Origin: Prostheceraeus crozeri
Lineage: Eukaryota; Platyhelminthes; Polycladida; Euryleptidae
Length of the DNA: 64,000 bases
Reading direction: 5' to 3'
Assembly (NCBI GenBank): GCA_907163375.1
Contig: CAJQUW010005303.1
Location: 124,001 to 188,000 of the forward strand
The number at the start of each line of letters is the position of its first letter. Within the stretch, counting starts at the first letter, position 1. A model generated the notes under the pieces. That model was not told the origin of the DNA, searched no databases, and saw only the letters and a list, made by a program, of their open reading frames with translations. The position numbers and the translations under genes are program-made. This document shows, piece by piece, positions 25,290 to 37,229 of the stretch.

Positions 25290-26935
25290 GAATATTGTAA
25301 TTGAATCATTTAGATTTAAATTACGCACTGGAGTTCTTCAAGGAGACACACTAGCATCATTCTTTTTTGTTGTTGTCTTGGATTTTGTTATCAACCGCAC
25401 GAACGCAAATACGCATGAACTTTGGTATAGTGACCCACGAAGACGGCAACATACCCAAACTCGCAGACCTAGACTTCGCCGACGACATTGCCCAGTACTC
25501 CAGCAGCTATCCGCCACATCGAAGCCTTGAAAGAGGAAGCATCCAAGATTGGCCTCAAGATCAACTATGCGAAGACCAAAGCGAAAGCCATTAACATCAG
25601 TGACGCAGAAGATCACCTGGAAGCCAGGAGCAATAAAATAGAACTCGTTGACGACTTTAAGTATCTCGGTTCGACAATTTCATCAAGCAACACCGACTTC
25701 TTGCAACGTAGAGCCATAGCCTGAAGTAACTTTATGAGACTTTCAAATGTATGGAAATCAAACGACATTCCACTGCAACTCAAACTTCGATTCCCTATTC
25801 TTTTCAATCAGGGATGCGGAATCGGAGTCGTAGTCCCGGAGTCCTATCATTTTTGCTGGAGTCGGAGTCCTATCAAATGATATAATTAGACCCGAAATAT
25901 AATACAAACAAATAGTTTATCCTCGTGCATAGCTGTCACTGTCTTGATGTCAACTTTCTCCGTCAAACAAAAGTACAGAGACACTGCTGCATGCAAAGCT
26001 TCTAATAGTTGAGGGAATGAACCGTGAAAGTGAAAAAAAGATTGTCTTTTCACTCGGCGATTTAGTAGAGAAAGTAAGCCTTCCTAGCTTCTATACGCCT
26101 CGCACCAATGGTCACGTCAGAGACAAAAAGTAAATACTAGTTTGTTAAGAGAACATTGCCTCTTACCCTCTCATTAATCGTGTGTGATCTCTCCTCCAAA
26201 GTGCATATTAAAATCGAAAGTGCACTCATATTTTTTGGAGAAGGATGGGGGATTTTCCTGCCTGAGAAACTGGAGAAAAAACGTGTGAAGCACACATCAA
26301 CAAGATGGGAGGAGCCGAGTCGCATGCATCCAACTTAAAGCGACACTTGATAAACTTTCATCGAAAATGATTGATAATTGATACAGCAATGATCACTAAA
26401 GATAGGTTTAGGTAAGCCTACAGTGATCTATGATGTAGGTTACCAGTTTTTTTAAAAAAAGTTAGGCTATACTGTATATGTGCGTGCCACCCGGAGTCGG
26501 AGTCCTATCAAAATGATAGGACTCCGCATCCCTGATCTCAATGCCGCTGTATGGGGCAGAATTATGGATGATCACAAAAACTCTGTCCGACAAAATCAAT
26601 GCGTTTGGAACCAGTTGCTATCGGATCTTGCTTGGCATCAAGAGGATTGACCGCGTGCGAAACACCATCGGCCTCCAAACAGTGAACCGTTCAGTTTTGA
26701 TCAACACCCTCTACCGCAAACAACTCAGGGCGCTCGGACACTGGATGCGCAAAGAAGCCTCAATCGCTGCGCTGCGCTCTTTACACACCTTCACAATGGC
26801 GAAATCGGAGGGGACGGCCAAGATTATCACACGTCCGATACATGGAGAGGCTGACGGGCCTGACAGTGGACGAATTCGTGTCGAGGGCGGCAGACTGGGA
26901 TGGTTAGCGCTCAAATGTGGTCGGGAGGTATGACT
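25290..26935 (+). pseudogene. LINE reverse-transcriptase relic, interrupted by a hAT element
   Basis: Reverse-transcriptase text appears in three frames: FKLRTGVLQGDTLASFFFVV, then LADLDFADDIA (the FADD catalytic box), then GLKINYAKTK and DFKYLGSTISS. The reading breaks at 25808 and resumes at 26543 with PLYGAELWM, LSDKINAFGTSCYRILLGI and LYRKQLRALGHWMRK. The gap is the hAT element 25809-26534. Several frameshifts and a stop (25722-25724) make it dead. The order matches LINE ORF2 proteins. Confidence 0.85.
25809..26534 (+). mobile_element. hAT-type element with BED-finger remnant, copy 1
   Basis: 726 bp with ends CAGGGATGCGGAATC and its near-complement ...GACTCCGCATCCCTG. Flanks TTTTCAAT and ATCTCAAT match at 6 of 8 bases, fitting a decayed 8-bp TSD. 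The CAGGG start and 8-bp duplication are typical of hAT. Near 26284-26373 one frame reads CEAHINKMGGAESHASNLKR and then HLINFH, a BED zinc-finger C-terminal half. Subterminal GGAGTCGGAGTCCTATCA occurs near both ends. Confidence 0.85.
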
Positions 26936-27454
26936 CATGTCCTCCCGATTAAGTGAGTAAGTAAAATTTGAATTAGAAAGATTGCCATTCTGAGAATGCC
27001 TTCTCACAAATCGAACAGAAAATATTATAAATAGACACATTTCAAGGCGTGTGAAAGGTTTATATTGATGCTCAGTAAAACAAAGACAAAATGTTCATAT
27101 TTCAAAACAATTAATATCTTAGAATTTTAAATGCGTAAAAATGCGACAATGAAATGGATGAAGTGCACAAATTTTGGGCATTTTGTACAAAGGACTGATA
27201 TGAAACGAACATTTTGGATGATACTGATCTTCACATGACTGCATTTTGAAATTGGACAGTACCGTAAAGTTTGCCACTTTAAGAAATGTACAAAATATGA
27301 GGGCTATCTATCTCTTCGGCATCATTAGAGTCTGCTGATGCGTCCTGAAAGGTCAGCAGATTCAGAAGAAAATCACTTGCAAGCACATAAGATTCAAGCA
27401 AAGACATTAGTAAAATGTAGTCAAGGATTGTTTAGAAAATCGCAAGTTTTGAGT
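26936..27454. other. LINE 3' end then 3' flank of the membrane-protein gene
   Basis: gatta-agtgagtaagta at 26947-26962 resembles the end of the LINE at 5800-5815. The rest is likely the 3' UTR or flank of the minus-strand gene. Confidence 0.4.
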
Positions 27455-28294
27455 TCACAGATATATGGGCGAGGAAACTACCGGGGCATTGGGATATGAT
27501 TCCGAAGGAGTTCTACTGTGACCTTGATCGATGTAGGAAATGTTTGAAATGTCAGAAATGCTTGTAGCTCGCATCGCAGGCGTTGGGGAAAGTTTCAGTG
27601 TGTTGCCACCATCAACAGAATCATTGAAATCTCCGGACTTCAAAGCAGATTTCAGTTCATCCATTTCCATAGGATCATGATCCGGTCGCATATCCAAATG
27701 ACTGTTTTGAAACTCTCGAAAGATCAAAACGGAGAGAACTAGAGACAGAATGCCACCAATAATGCAGCAAGCAATAATCAAACCGCGTGTCAGTACGAAT
27801 ACGGAAACTCCCTTCTCAACGGCCAAACTAGGACTGATGTTGTTATAAGTCTGTGAAATTGATGATGAACAAAGACCCAAGCCGACGATGGAGGCTATTG
27901 CTGCCAGCACATTGGACGCAAATGTGATGGTCGGAAAATATGGGACTTCATAGAAATACGTAAGAGCTCCGAACGCAGATACCTGTAGCATGAAGAACCC
28001 ACTGAAAACACCAGGACCAAGCAGTGACGTAGATATCGGTGATGTAAGTCCGATTATTTCAAAAACAAAGCACAATGACCCGATCAAACATTGAGAGATC
28101 GGAATTTCTCTGGTTGGTTCCACATGAAGCTTTTTCAATTTTAGAAGGCGCAATTCCGAGGACTGTGTTTTCTCTTTGATCGTGATGTCTTCTGGTGGGG
28201 GATCTGGCGAGGTTGGTGAGGAGGAGGTGGAAATAATCATTCGTGTATTCATGGTGTGATCGCTCTCAAGTTTTTGTACATTCAGAGTGCACAT
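27455..28294 (-). CDS. Four-pass membrane protein, single exon, MS4A/CD20-like topology
   Basis: 279 residues from the first ATG (28294); the frame is open further to 28345, so an upstream exon or start is possible. About 65 polar residues including a Pro/Ser-rich stretch precede four hydrophobic segments at roughly 67-88, 92-113, 122-143 and 163-193. A polar tail of about 85 residues follows, with acidic (DHDPMEMDE) and Ser/Thr-rich parts. Four closely spaced helices with both ends cytoplasmic, and Gly/Phe-rich text around GPGVFSGFFMLQVSAFG, resemble MS4A/CD20-like proteins, but I do not recognise a family signature with certainty. No frame damage is visible, unlike the surrounding transposon relics. 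It could be an intronless host gene, a retrocopy, or the large exon of a longer gene. No AATAAA was seen close downstream. Confidence 0.6.
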   Translation of the reverse strand: MCTLNVQKLESDHTMNTRMIISTSSSPTSPDPPPEDITIKEKTQSSELRLLKLKKLHVEPTREIPISQCLIGSLCFVFEIIGLTSPISTSLLGPGVFSGFFMLQVSAFGALTYFYEVPYFPTITFASNVLAAIASIVGLGLCSSSISQTYNNISPSLAVEKGVSVFVLTRGLIIACCIIGGILSLVLSVLIFREFQNSHLDMRPDHDPMEMDELKSALKSGDFNDSVDGGNTLKLSPTPAMRATSISDISNISYIDQGHSRTPSESYPNAPVVSSPIYL

Positions 28295-28345
28295 CGCGGA
28301 CAACACTCTGCTGCCTGATAGCCGACTGATGGAAGAATGAAGCAA

Positions 28346-29952
28346 CTTTCACACACTGCACCATCCATACCTAAGTTTAGCAGTTTTAACATAAAGCTTG
28401 TTGTCTAAAATGCTATCGGCTCAGGCAGACACACAATTGTGGAAGCATTGCAGATGGTCGTGTCATTGTATAGATAAATAAGTATGTAGAAACACTGTCA
28501 GCAGTCCGTCGAATACAAAACGGCAATTTTATTTGGTAGACAATAAGATTATTGTCTACCAAGTCTGCGAATAGACGTAGGCTGTCAGTCTATTGTTTGC
28601 AGGTTTAATTCATTTGATGCTTCTGACTGTACATTTTTGTTTGCGCATGACAAATACACACCACAGATAGCGTCAATTAAATGAATGATAGAATGACGTA
28701 TTATTGCGAACATTAATTATCAGTAATCAGGTTTTGTTTGGTTTCAAATCAAAAACAGTCATTGTTCAAAATGGTCGTGAGGATAGAACTGTCTCAGAGA
28801 AAGCCTCAAAACTGGATTAAATTTACAAGCATTCTTAGCATGCTACAAATTGGCTCGAATGTCAGTGATAGCTTGAAAGTAGACCCATTTATAACTATCT
28901 CCACGAATAGTCGAAGGCTATTGATTTTCTGGTTTAATTTTTAGCTGAAACATAAGGGATAGATCTTGTTGAGAGCGCTCCTATTATTTCAATTTTATTT
29001 GTGGTTATAAATTTATCCGGACGGTCCCTATCACAGCAGTATAAATCCCCAAGGTGTTTGCACCAAAAGAAGTTCAGCTAGTTATTTCGACAATTTTAGA
29101 ATCTTTTGTAGAACGCCCCTGCCAAAAAAACACCCCGCCACTGCTGAATTTTAAAAATTGAGCGCTTATCCAATACAATTTATTTTTAGAACTTTACACA
29201 GGGGAGTGTGTAATAACATGTGCACCAACATTCTATCAAACAGGCTGAGCCCACGAAATTTCATGTGCCACATGAATAACTGTCAACCATGACGCGGTGA
29301 ATGCCACATGCACGTTTGTGGCGCATTTGAAATTGTACCAAAGTGATTCAGCTGTCCGGGTATGGTGTGATTTTGAAATTTTAAATTTCAAATGACTCCG
29401 CTTTCTAGACTCTGGAGGATGCATTTCTAAACAATCACACTTTCAGCACAATCTTTTCAAAATTTCTTCTAAAATTTCACTTCAAACGTTGCAGGAGAAT
29501 TTTTCTAATATCTCAGTTTTACAGAGGCCTAAGCGATGGCTTTCTACAACAGATCCCAATTTTTTTTCTGCAATTTTTCAAAGTAAAACATCGACATACA
29601 CTTTTAATTTTTATGTTTCTTTGATTTATTGGAGAATAAAATTATCGAAACAAATAATTCCTGAATATCTTCAGAAATGAATCTCCAATGATATAAAAAC
29701 GTAAATGATGACATTTGCAAGCTATGACCAAGCTATACATGTACGAGTATATAGTTGAAATAAATGGCGGTTCTCATTTTATACTGGAAAATCAATGTAG
29801 CTGTAATAGAAGTTCTGCTGTATCCTATTATCCACTGGATAATTACAAGCCTTTTCCAAGTACGCGAAGGCGTGTTGCTTGATATAAGATCTAGGCTTAT
29901 TTGAATGGAATTATCGTTCTACTTGTATTGGAGTAAAAGGGCGTCACGTCCA
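28346..29952. other. No gene seen; upstream of the membrane-protein gene
   Basis: Any promoter or 5' exon of the minus-strand gene would lie here. A short palindrome GGTAGACAATAAGATTATTG...TCTACC is at about 28535-28560. Confidence 0.4.
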
Positions 29953-30046
29953 TTTATATGCAGTGTAGACCAGGCTTGCTGTGGGAGCGGGATTGGAATG
30001 GGACGAAGAAATCTCGTCCCACGGCAAGCCTGGTGTAGACCTAGTT
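29953..30046. repeat. Small palindrome with direct-repeat flanks
   Basis: ACCAGGCTTGCTGTGGGA (left) is the near-exact complement of TCCCACGGCAAGCCTGGT (right), separated by about 30 bp. GTGTAGACC lies at both outer edges. It could be a short MITE or a hairpin. Confidence 0.7.
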
Positions 30047-30205
30047 AATTTACAGAATTTAACTTGAACTGTAAATTTGGGAGACTTAAGCCAAAATTAA
30101 TAACAAAGTGATTTTTACTCATTCGATTTGCGTATAGCCTACTCATATGTACCAAAATAGAGAGCTGATCATTAAAGCCGGACCACCTTAACTATATGAG
30201 TTAAC

Positions 30206-31005
30206 CATAGAGTAAGTATATTTCTCCTCCGCACTTTCGATTTTATTAAATGAACTCGAGTTGAATACAGTTGGGTATTGCTACCAAATGTAAGATATGC
30301 AAATTTTTGAAGTTTTGAAGAATTTACCACGGAATTGACTGATCATGATAGCAATATGAAAGGAATGCTTGTATTTTTACAGATCCTGCGTGTATGACGG
30401 CTTTGAAGAGGTAGTGTTTGTTAAATTACCAATTCGATGGGTTGCTACTTTCATGCTCAACTTCAAGAGTGCATTTTCTCAAGCGTGATCATATCACAAG
30501 GAACCTGCCACTGGTAGAGCAAAATAACTTAATAATAATGATTTCAATTAACTTTGAAAGAAATGACTCCACATCACTATTCAGATTCAAGAAATGAAAC
30601 ATAAATTTAGTGAATCATGAAATGACGCTGAAAATTGAATTAAAAACTTGAAATTTCAGCCAAGAAAGGACGAATAAGATTGCGACTTTTTCATCAAGAC
30701 TTCCATTATAATACGGTTCATGAAATCCCTTGATAATTAGCATAATTTTCGCGTTGTTAGGATGCTTAATTGCAAATATTCATTCCTTTTGATATCCAAC
30801 TTCTTTCACACTACTTATAAAGCATGCTTCATCTCGGTAGTATATAAATTTGTATAATGTAGCTTTTTATAAAAACTGCTCAAATAATTTTTTGCACAGC
30901 AGGAACATAATCTCGGCAAAAAACTGAATATCTTGACATAAAAATTTTCACTGTATGCAGATACTTTTTTCAGTCGACACTCTACCTATATATATTTACT
31001 CTATG
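30206..31005. mobile_element. Second copy of the CATAGAGT transposon, uninterrupted
   Basis: 800 bp, similar throughout to 8152-8982 (shared text such as ttttattaaatgaactcgag and tttcagccaagaaag). Ends read CATAGAGTAAGTATA and its complement ...TTTACTCTATG. The 8-bp flanks (GAGTTAAC, GTCGAAGC) do not match, so the TSD is lost or the copy was rearranged. Confidence 0.8.
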
Positions 31006-31264
31006 GTCGAAGCTCAATCGAAACGAACCTGCATAAGCTGCAGGGTGCTAAATAGTAAGTGCATGTACGGCGTAAGCGAAGTACTGCACATCATGGGCAT
31101 CAAAAATCAATTGCAGCTTTATGGTCAAGTAATTAATCAATTTTAATTGCAGTAGGATTCAATCAATTAATTGCAATTATTTATCATCGCCTTTCGAAAA
31201 GATGAATATTCTTGATTTCGAATCTTTCAATCTGTTATTTAAGTTTAAAGAATTGGGCTTCTTA

Positions 31265-32465
31265 GAACTACATTATAAATAGAATAATTAAATATTGAAT
31301 TGCATCCTCAGTTGAAAAATGGAAACAGACTTGAATAGCTGCCATTTCATCCAATATCAGGAATCGTCGGCAGACATATTTCACATCTCTCAACATCGAC
31401 ACAGCTACCTAATTAAAGTTGCAGATACACGGGTTGATTTGAGATTTGCAATTAGCAAGTTGGTGAAATTTCGACGGGCATTCATTTCATTATCACTTTA
31501 AACGCACTACTGGCAAATCGCCTAACTTAGTGCGCCTGAAATAATAAATAATTGCTGCTTTTTGTAAATGCAATGTAAATAGAATTATTAAATATTGAGT
31601 TGCATCCTCAGTTGAAAATAGGAAACAGACCTGAATAACTGCAATTTCATCCAATATCACGAATCATCAGCATAGGCCTAGTTTACATTTCTCAACATTG
31701 ATACCTGTTGAAATTTCAGTAACTTGCTAATTGCAAATCTCAAATTTATCCGGGCATGGCTGCAACTTAGAAGGTAGTTCGGTCTACTTTTCAACCTTGC
31801 CTCAATGGCTACTCTATTGTATTCCTGTCATCTTGTCAATCAAAGCAATCTGGCATCCAACTCCGCATATTGTGCATATCAACTTTTTTTGCATTTTTTC
31901 TAATTTTTCCTGTCTGTGGAGAGCAAAATATGCGGAGTTAGATGCCAGATTGCTTTGAGCAAATTCAATTGAAATGAGTAAATCTCGATTTCAGTGGAAT
32001 CGCCGTTATGGAAATTTCTTTGTGCTGTCAGGAGGCTAGCAGCAACGTAAGCATCAACTTTTTGCATTTTTGACATAAAATTTACTTTTTTGGCATGTTA
32101 TGGTTCTCGAACAGAGTTTTCGGTGTCAGAGACAAATTTTTCGCTATGTTTTACATAAGTAAGCTCATTGTCGTCTTTGAGCAATTTTTTTAAGTTGCTG
32201 CTAACTTCAGCGACTTAAATGGGGAGTTGTGTCGATGTTGAGAAATGTAAACTAGGCCTACTAATGATTCCTGATATTGGATGAAATAGCAGTTGCTCAT
32301 GCCTGCCTCCATTTTTCAACTGAGGATGCAACTCAATATTTAATTATTCTATTTACAATGTATTTACAAAAATCAGCATTTATTAATTATTTCAGGCGCA
32401 CTAAGTTAAGCGATTTGCCAGTAGTGCGTTTATAATGATATTTAATGAAGGCCCGTCGAGACTTC
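31265..32465. repeat. Complex inverted and direct repeat block
   Basis: About 230 bp at 31471-31702 returns inverted at 32230-32459. Part of it is also present directly at 31280-31400 (TTGCATCCTCAGTTGAAAA, ATTTCATCCAATATCA). A second inner palindrome pairs 31841-31870 with 31927-31957 (CAAAGCAATCTGGCATC). A solo piece recurs in NRDE2 intron 5 at 56998-57080. Confidence 0.85.
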
Positions 32466-33209
32466 ACTAACTAGACCTACATTGTTGGAAGCCGCATATT
32501 ATTAACCCTTTGATGCATAAATTATTTTCAACATTAAAGTTCTTTAAAAAATAAAAAGTTTCTTCAAATGCAGTCTGCGGTAATCGTGCGGAGTCGGGAG
32601 AGGCACCATTAGAATCGCATTGATCTCTTTCTTTTGGTTACAAATTTTTGCCGCTTTGGGGTCAGCATTGCTGCGCAATGTTGACCCAAAAGATGTGAGT
32701 CAAAATGCCCTCAAGAGAGGACAATATGCATGCAAGGGTTAATTTGGATAGTGACTTTAGTATACCCATTGTATGATGCATATAACTATGTGAATATTGA
32801 TAAATTTTATTATTTATATTTTATAGTGATAATCATTTGTCGAAAAAAGTGACTAAATGAGCTGCAGCTGACTCAAAATTACTCTCCGCTTGTAGGTTGT
32901 ACACGTATATGAAGCACTTGAAGCAACTGAAAGACTGGTATCATGTACCTTTATGTTGCATGCTATACACGCATTAAAAGCTATATAAGCTCCACGTCAT
33001 CGTCATCGAATTCGTCAATTTGTGAAACGGGATGGCGCACCGCCACCAGCTCTGTCAATCCTATATTTCTTTTTCTTCTTGAGTCCTTTGAGACATTTCT
33101 GATTTTAGCTGATTCTCTTAATTATTTGTTTTTTCATTTTTCACTTTTTTCTAGCGAAGTCTTGTGTTGCATTTTAAATCTTGGTGTTTGCCTGTAAATA
33201 AATACAAAA
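32466..33209. other. No gene seen
   Basis: May contain more of the LINE upstream of 33210; an 84-codon ORF (32943-33197) has no motif. Confidence 0.4.
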
Positions 33210-33789
33210 AAGGTTCCCGATATTAACTTTTCTGCTTCACCTTCGCAACGAGTCAGTGATTTCGAAACTGCTGGTTGTCTTAAGATTTTGGGACTAATTT
33301 TCAACAGCAATTTGAATTGGTAAGATCACTTTGCATATGTGTCATCAAATGTATCAAAACGCCTTTACATTTTACGTGTTCTGAAGCCGATGATAGACCA
33401 TAATCAGCTCATTCTTGTGTTTAACTCCATCAAACGTTGCATAATTGATTATGCGTCTCCTGTTTTCCCTAATCCAGGCATTGTCCAGGGCTCAAAAACG
33501 TGAGTTGCTGTGTAAAAGGACTTCTCGCATAATTCGTGGTGTTAATGTTAATATTTGTGATGATTGCTCTATGTTCCATACTGGTCAACGTCGGAAGGAA
33601 CTTTCCATGCGTCTGTTTCACCAAGCATTGAACAATTCGAATAATATCCTGCATCGACTCCTTCCTCCTTCATCGCAACGCATTAAAAGACTGATTCCTC
33701 CACACGTGAAAATGCGAAGACTAAGTGGATTTGCGTATCCTGCTCTACGTGCTGTTACAGACATTCGACTTGACTTTTTACTTCATTAA
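33210..33789 (+). pseudogene. LINE (CR1/jockey-like) reverse-transcriptase C-terminal relic
   Basis: One frame carries CLKILGLIFNSNLNW, a stop, then DHFAYVSSN, RLYILRVLKP and SPVFPNPG. After a frameshift near 33485 a second frame carries QKRELLCKRTSRIIRG, QRRKELSMRLFHQALN and RRLSGFAYP. This order (KILG, W.DH, LR.LKP, SPV, QKRA.RII, RR..L) is that of the thumb and C-terminal part of LINE reverse transcriptases. Confidence 0.85.
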
Positions 33790-34585
33790 CTTACATGTAT
33801 CTCTGTATGATGTACACGTTTGACTCTATCAATCTCCCCGATTTCCAATGGAGAATTCTTGCATTATCTTTTTGTTTTCGAAATAAGCTTATTATTATTT
33901 TTATTTTTTTAGTAGTCACGATCTCACACGATGATGCTCGGTGTAATCATATCAGAATCTCGGAGTCCTACCAGGACTCAGGAAGATCAAGAGTGCGTCT
34001 AAGTATGTAGGCACTGCCAAGTATAGCAGCCTAGTAATTGAGGTACCGGTACTCGGTGTTGACCGGAGATTTCTGTCAAGTATGTGGCTAGCGCTTTTTT
34101 GTGTGGGCTCCTTAGGCTCCGAAAACTACTGGCACTACTTTCACATAAATCTTCCACAGTTTCTGGATTTCAATTTTCTGGTCTTGATACTTTGTGATCT
34201 TCTCTTGTTCTTTGATTCTTATGTTTCTATCCTCTGGTACCGCTATGTCAATTATGAATCCCATCTTTATTTGTGTCAACAACTGCGACACCTGGCCTCC
34301 AGCGGCGATTTTTGTCTCTTATTCCCAGGTAAGCACATAAACCTATTAAACTTGGAATCAATGGGCAAACGGCAGGTCCAACGGTTATGTAATTGTTCGC
34401 CTTTTATCACATCGTTTTGAAATGAGTAAGCATCTGTACACATGTGCCATTAAATGAAGTAAATACAAAGCATTCCAGGTCAACATTCATTTTTTCTTCA
34501 ATTCCATTCTTTTATCTTGCGTTAAAATGTCGTTAACATCTGAATGCCATTTTTCAGGGCCACTTTTTATCATAAGGGCAATAAG
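33790..34585. other. No gene seen
   Basis: A 112-codon hydrophobic ORF (34082-34420) has no recognised motif; low support. Confidence 0.4.
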
Positions 34586-35292
34586 TTATTTTACAATTGA
34601 AAGAAAAGACAAATTATACAACCTCTCATCGGACATACTCGTCCTAGAAAATCTTTTAATTTTTTTGAGAGTAGAGAAGGATCTTTCACGACCATGACTA
34701 GACACGCTAAGCGTGGTAACCGAGTGTTTTGAGTAACATTTCAGTCTGTGGAAAAACATCAGAAAGTCAGATAAAGCCTTGATGCACTTACTTTCTGACC
34801 AACATACTCATTAGTTTTTTCATAAAACCTGCAATTCAGCGCAGTTTGTCTGGCAAAACATGTATCTAATTTTTATCGATAGGACAAAACAGATCATAAG
34901 GAAATTGTTTTGAATAAACTGGAAGCCCTTTGATATCAAGTAACTGAAATGGCTTCAGCTCTTCAATATCTTGAAACCGGTCATTTGAGGGATGAATAAA
35001 TTCTATCAATCGAGTTCATAAAAAGTACAAATAGACCATAAGAGTTCGCAACTTCACGAGTGATTGGTAAATCGATTGGCACATTATCCGAACAATCTAT
35101 CAATGATGTTGTTTCTCTTATGATATCTTGAAATGTTTCATCGGATCTTAGATCGCCAGTACTTCGTACACACGATTTCACGTGTAAGCAGCATTTCAAG
35201 ATATCGATCTGTCCAAAACTTTCTGACATGAATTGGATAAGACATCCATAATCAAAAACACCCGAGTCGATCGGTGAACGTGCTTCGCTCAT
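34586..35292 (-). pseudogene. hAT transposase C-terminal relic
   Basis: The last 50 residues (34586-34735) read ERSFSTLKKIKRFSRTSMSD and RLYNLSFLSI before a stop, the hAT C-terminal dimerisation motif. Upstream, 34981-35292 is a 103-codon ORF (DNVPIDLPITREVANSYGLF) that plausibly belongs to the same transposase, but stops and frame changes lie between. Confidence 0.8.
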
Positions 35293-35726
35293 ACTGAAGA
35301 GATAATACAGGTAGCATCCTGCAATACAGGTCCGTTTGAGCGGAGTAATAACCCTAGCTCGCCCTAACGTCTGACAACTCGAGATATTACTGAATACTTA
35401 TCAACAAACGGTGGTCTCCATGCAAAGTGTTTAAATATGTTTCATAGTTTTGACATAGCTATTCAGTCCTTTCCATTTAATATTTCAATACTCTTCTGTT
35501 ATCAATTGAGATATCAAATAAAACTACTTATAAAGAGCTTGTGAAAAAGTAGTATTATAGATGTCCCCACAAATCATGCTTTGATTGCATACTTTCTTCA
35601 TATACTTACTTTGTTTCCATGTTTTTATACATGTATAATAATTTACATAATAATAATTTTATCTCAGATCTGTGACCACAGAATTAGATTCATCTGCGCA
35701 CTTCGGTTTCCTAGGAAGGAAGGGTT

Positions 35727-36563
35727 ACCATAAATTTCTTTGAATAAGAGACGCGTCTCTTATTTTTTTCAGATCCCTGATTGATGCGCCTCTTATTCAG
35801 GGGGCGTCTCTTATTCAAGGGCGTCTCTTATTTGTCAAATGTTCAAGTTTTCATTCCTTCATTAGAAAAAGATGTCTCAGTTTTTTGCTACTATTCTCTT
35901 AGGTAACCTTTGCATTCCTCACTTAGGCCTATGTCATGGGCAAATTTCGCCAGTAATTTTTCTTACATATATACGCTTTATCATAATTCAGATATTTTGG
36001 AAATGAAAGGAGTTTTATGGTTTGTAGTAGCATATCTTGTAGACTCATCTAATACATTCATATACCAGTACATGTTGGCCATTATACATGTAGACTAGAT
36101 CTGAATTTACCGAAACGAAAATACCGATAATCAAGTAGTATTTACAGCAAAAGTTACCGACCGGTACATGACTCCAAATGCAAAGGAAGCTACCGTATAA
36201 TGCCTCCTTAAATAGTAGATGAAGTAACCTTAAGTAGGCCTGCATGTACGTATGTACAACATGCATGTACTGAATGTACAACAACAAGAAGCCTTATATA
36301 TTATACAATATTGGTCATTACACCCGGTATTTACTAGTAGACTGACTTATTTTACTAAGATAAGTAGGCCTAATAATCGCTCAGGCGGATGTAGCGACCA
36401 CATTACAATAGCCTGCATGTAATATGTCTATAGCAGTCTATTTTTTGTACATGCGTTTCTTATTCAAGGGCGTCTCTCATTAGATTTTTTCCTCTCACGG
36501 ATGCGTCTCTTATTCGAGGGCGTCCCTTATTCAAGGGCGTCTCATATTCAAAGAAATACGGTA
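35727..36563. mobile_element. TA-flanked element with GGGCGTCTCTTATTCAA subterminal repeats
   Basis: Left end ACCATAAATTTCTTTGAATA and right end, complemented, ACCGTATTTCTTTGAATA. Each end carries several inverted-facing copies of GCGTCTCTTATTCAA (left at 35746-35832, right at 36450-36545). TA lies at both edges. No transposase text was seen, so it is a non-autonomous element. Confidence 0.75.
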
Positions 36564-37227
36564 TATGTAACCTTAATATCGAAATGGTGCATCACAGAAT
36601 TAGACAACTTGCTCCTTCTCGAATGGACAATTCGTTTATCGCTTGCTGTTGGAAATGGCAAACAATAAGCTGTCAGCAGAGGACACCAGAGCCAGTGAGA
36701 GATGCGTGCGTGCTATGATATCACTTCGCACACACCAAAACACACACCGCTGTCTTGGCTAACATTCGATTCAGTGTACGCACTATTACAGTTAGAAATG
36801 CCGGGAAGAGGATGTGAAAACATTAAGTGAACTAATTTTTGTACGCCTGCTACCTTTTTTAATAATGATCCAAAGACCAACATTATGGAGAAAACTTGTG
36901 CGCAATTATCTGAATTCTTCGAATTTGAAGGAATTTAGGCAATCGAAGCACTTTGCTGGAACTCATATTAATCCGCAACCGACGCACGACGTTTTTCCTA
37001 TCTCTGCAAGGTATTAGGAATTCCTTTTTGCCCACTTAATAGGTTCCTCGATGTGCCGTCCATTTCGTATTAATCACACTTCTAACAAACCAAAGCAGAT
37101 AAACAAAATATGTATTTAATTCTTTGTCTGTGATATTGAATCTTCTTTCACCATGTACAACGTAGATTTCACCATTATGTGATGTTTTACTAATAAGCTT
37201 CCAATATAGTAAGTAGTACAAATATTA
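36564..37227. other. No gene seen
   Basis: Short ORFs without motifs. Confidence 0.45.
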
Positions 37228-37229
37228 TA

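Noticed and set aside
34082-34420. 112-codon hydrophobic ORF
   Set aside because: Hydrophobic because of T-rich sequence; no start context, splice or family evidence.
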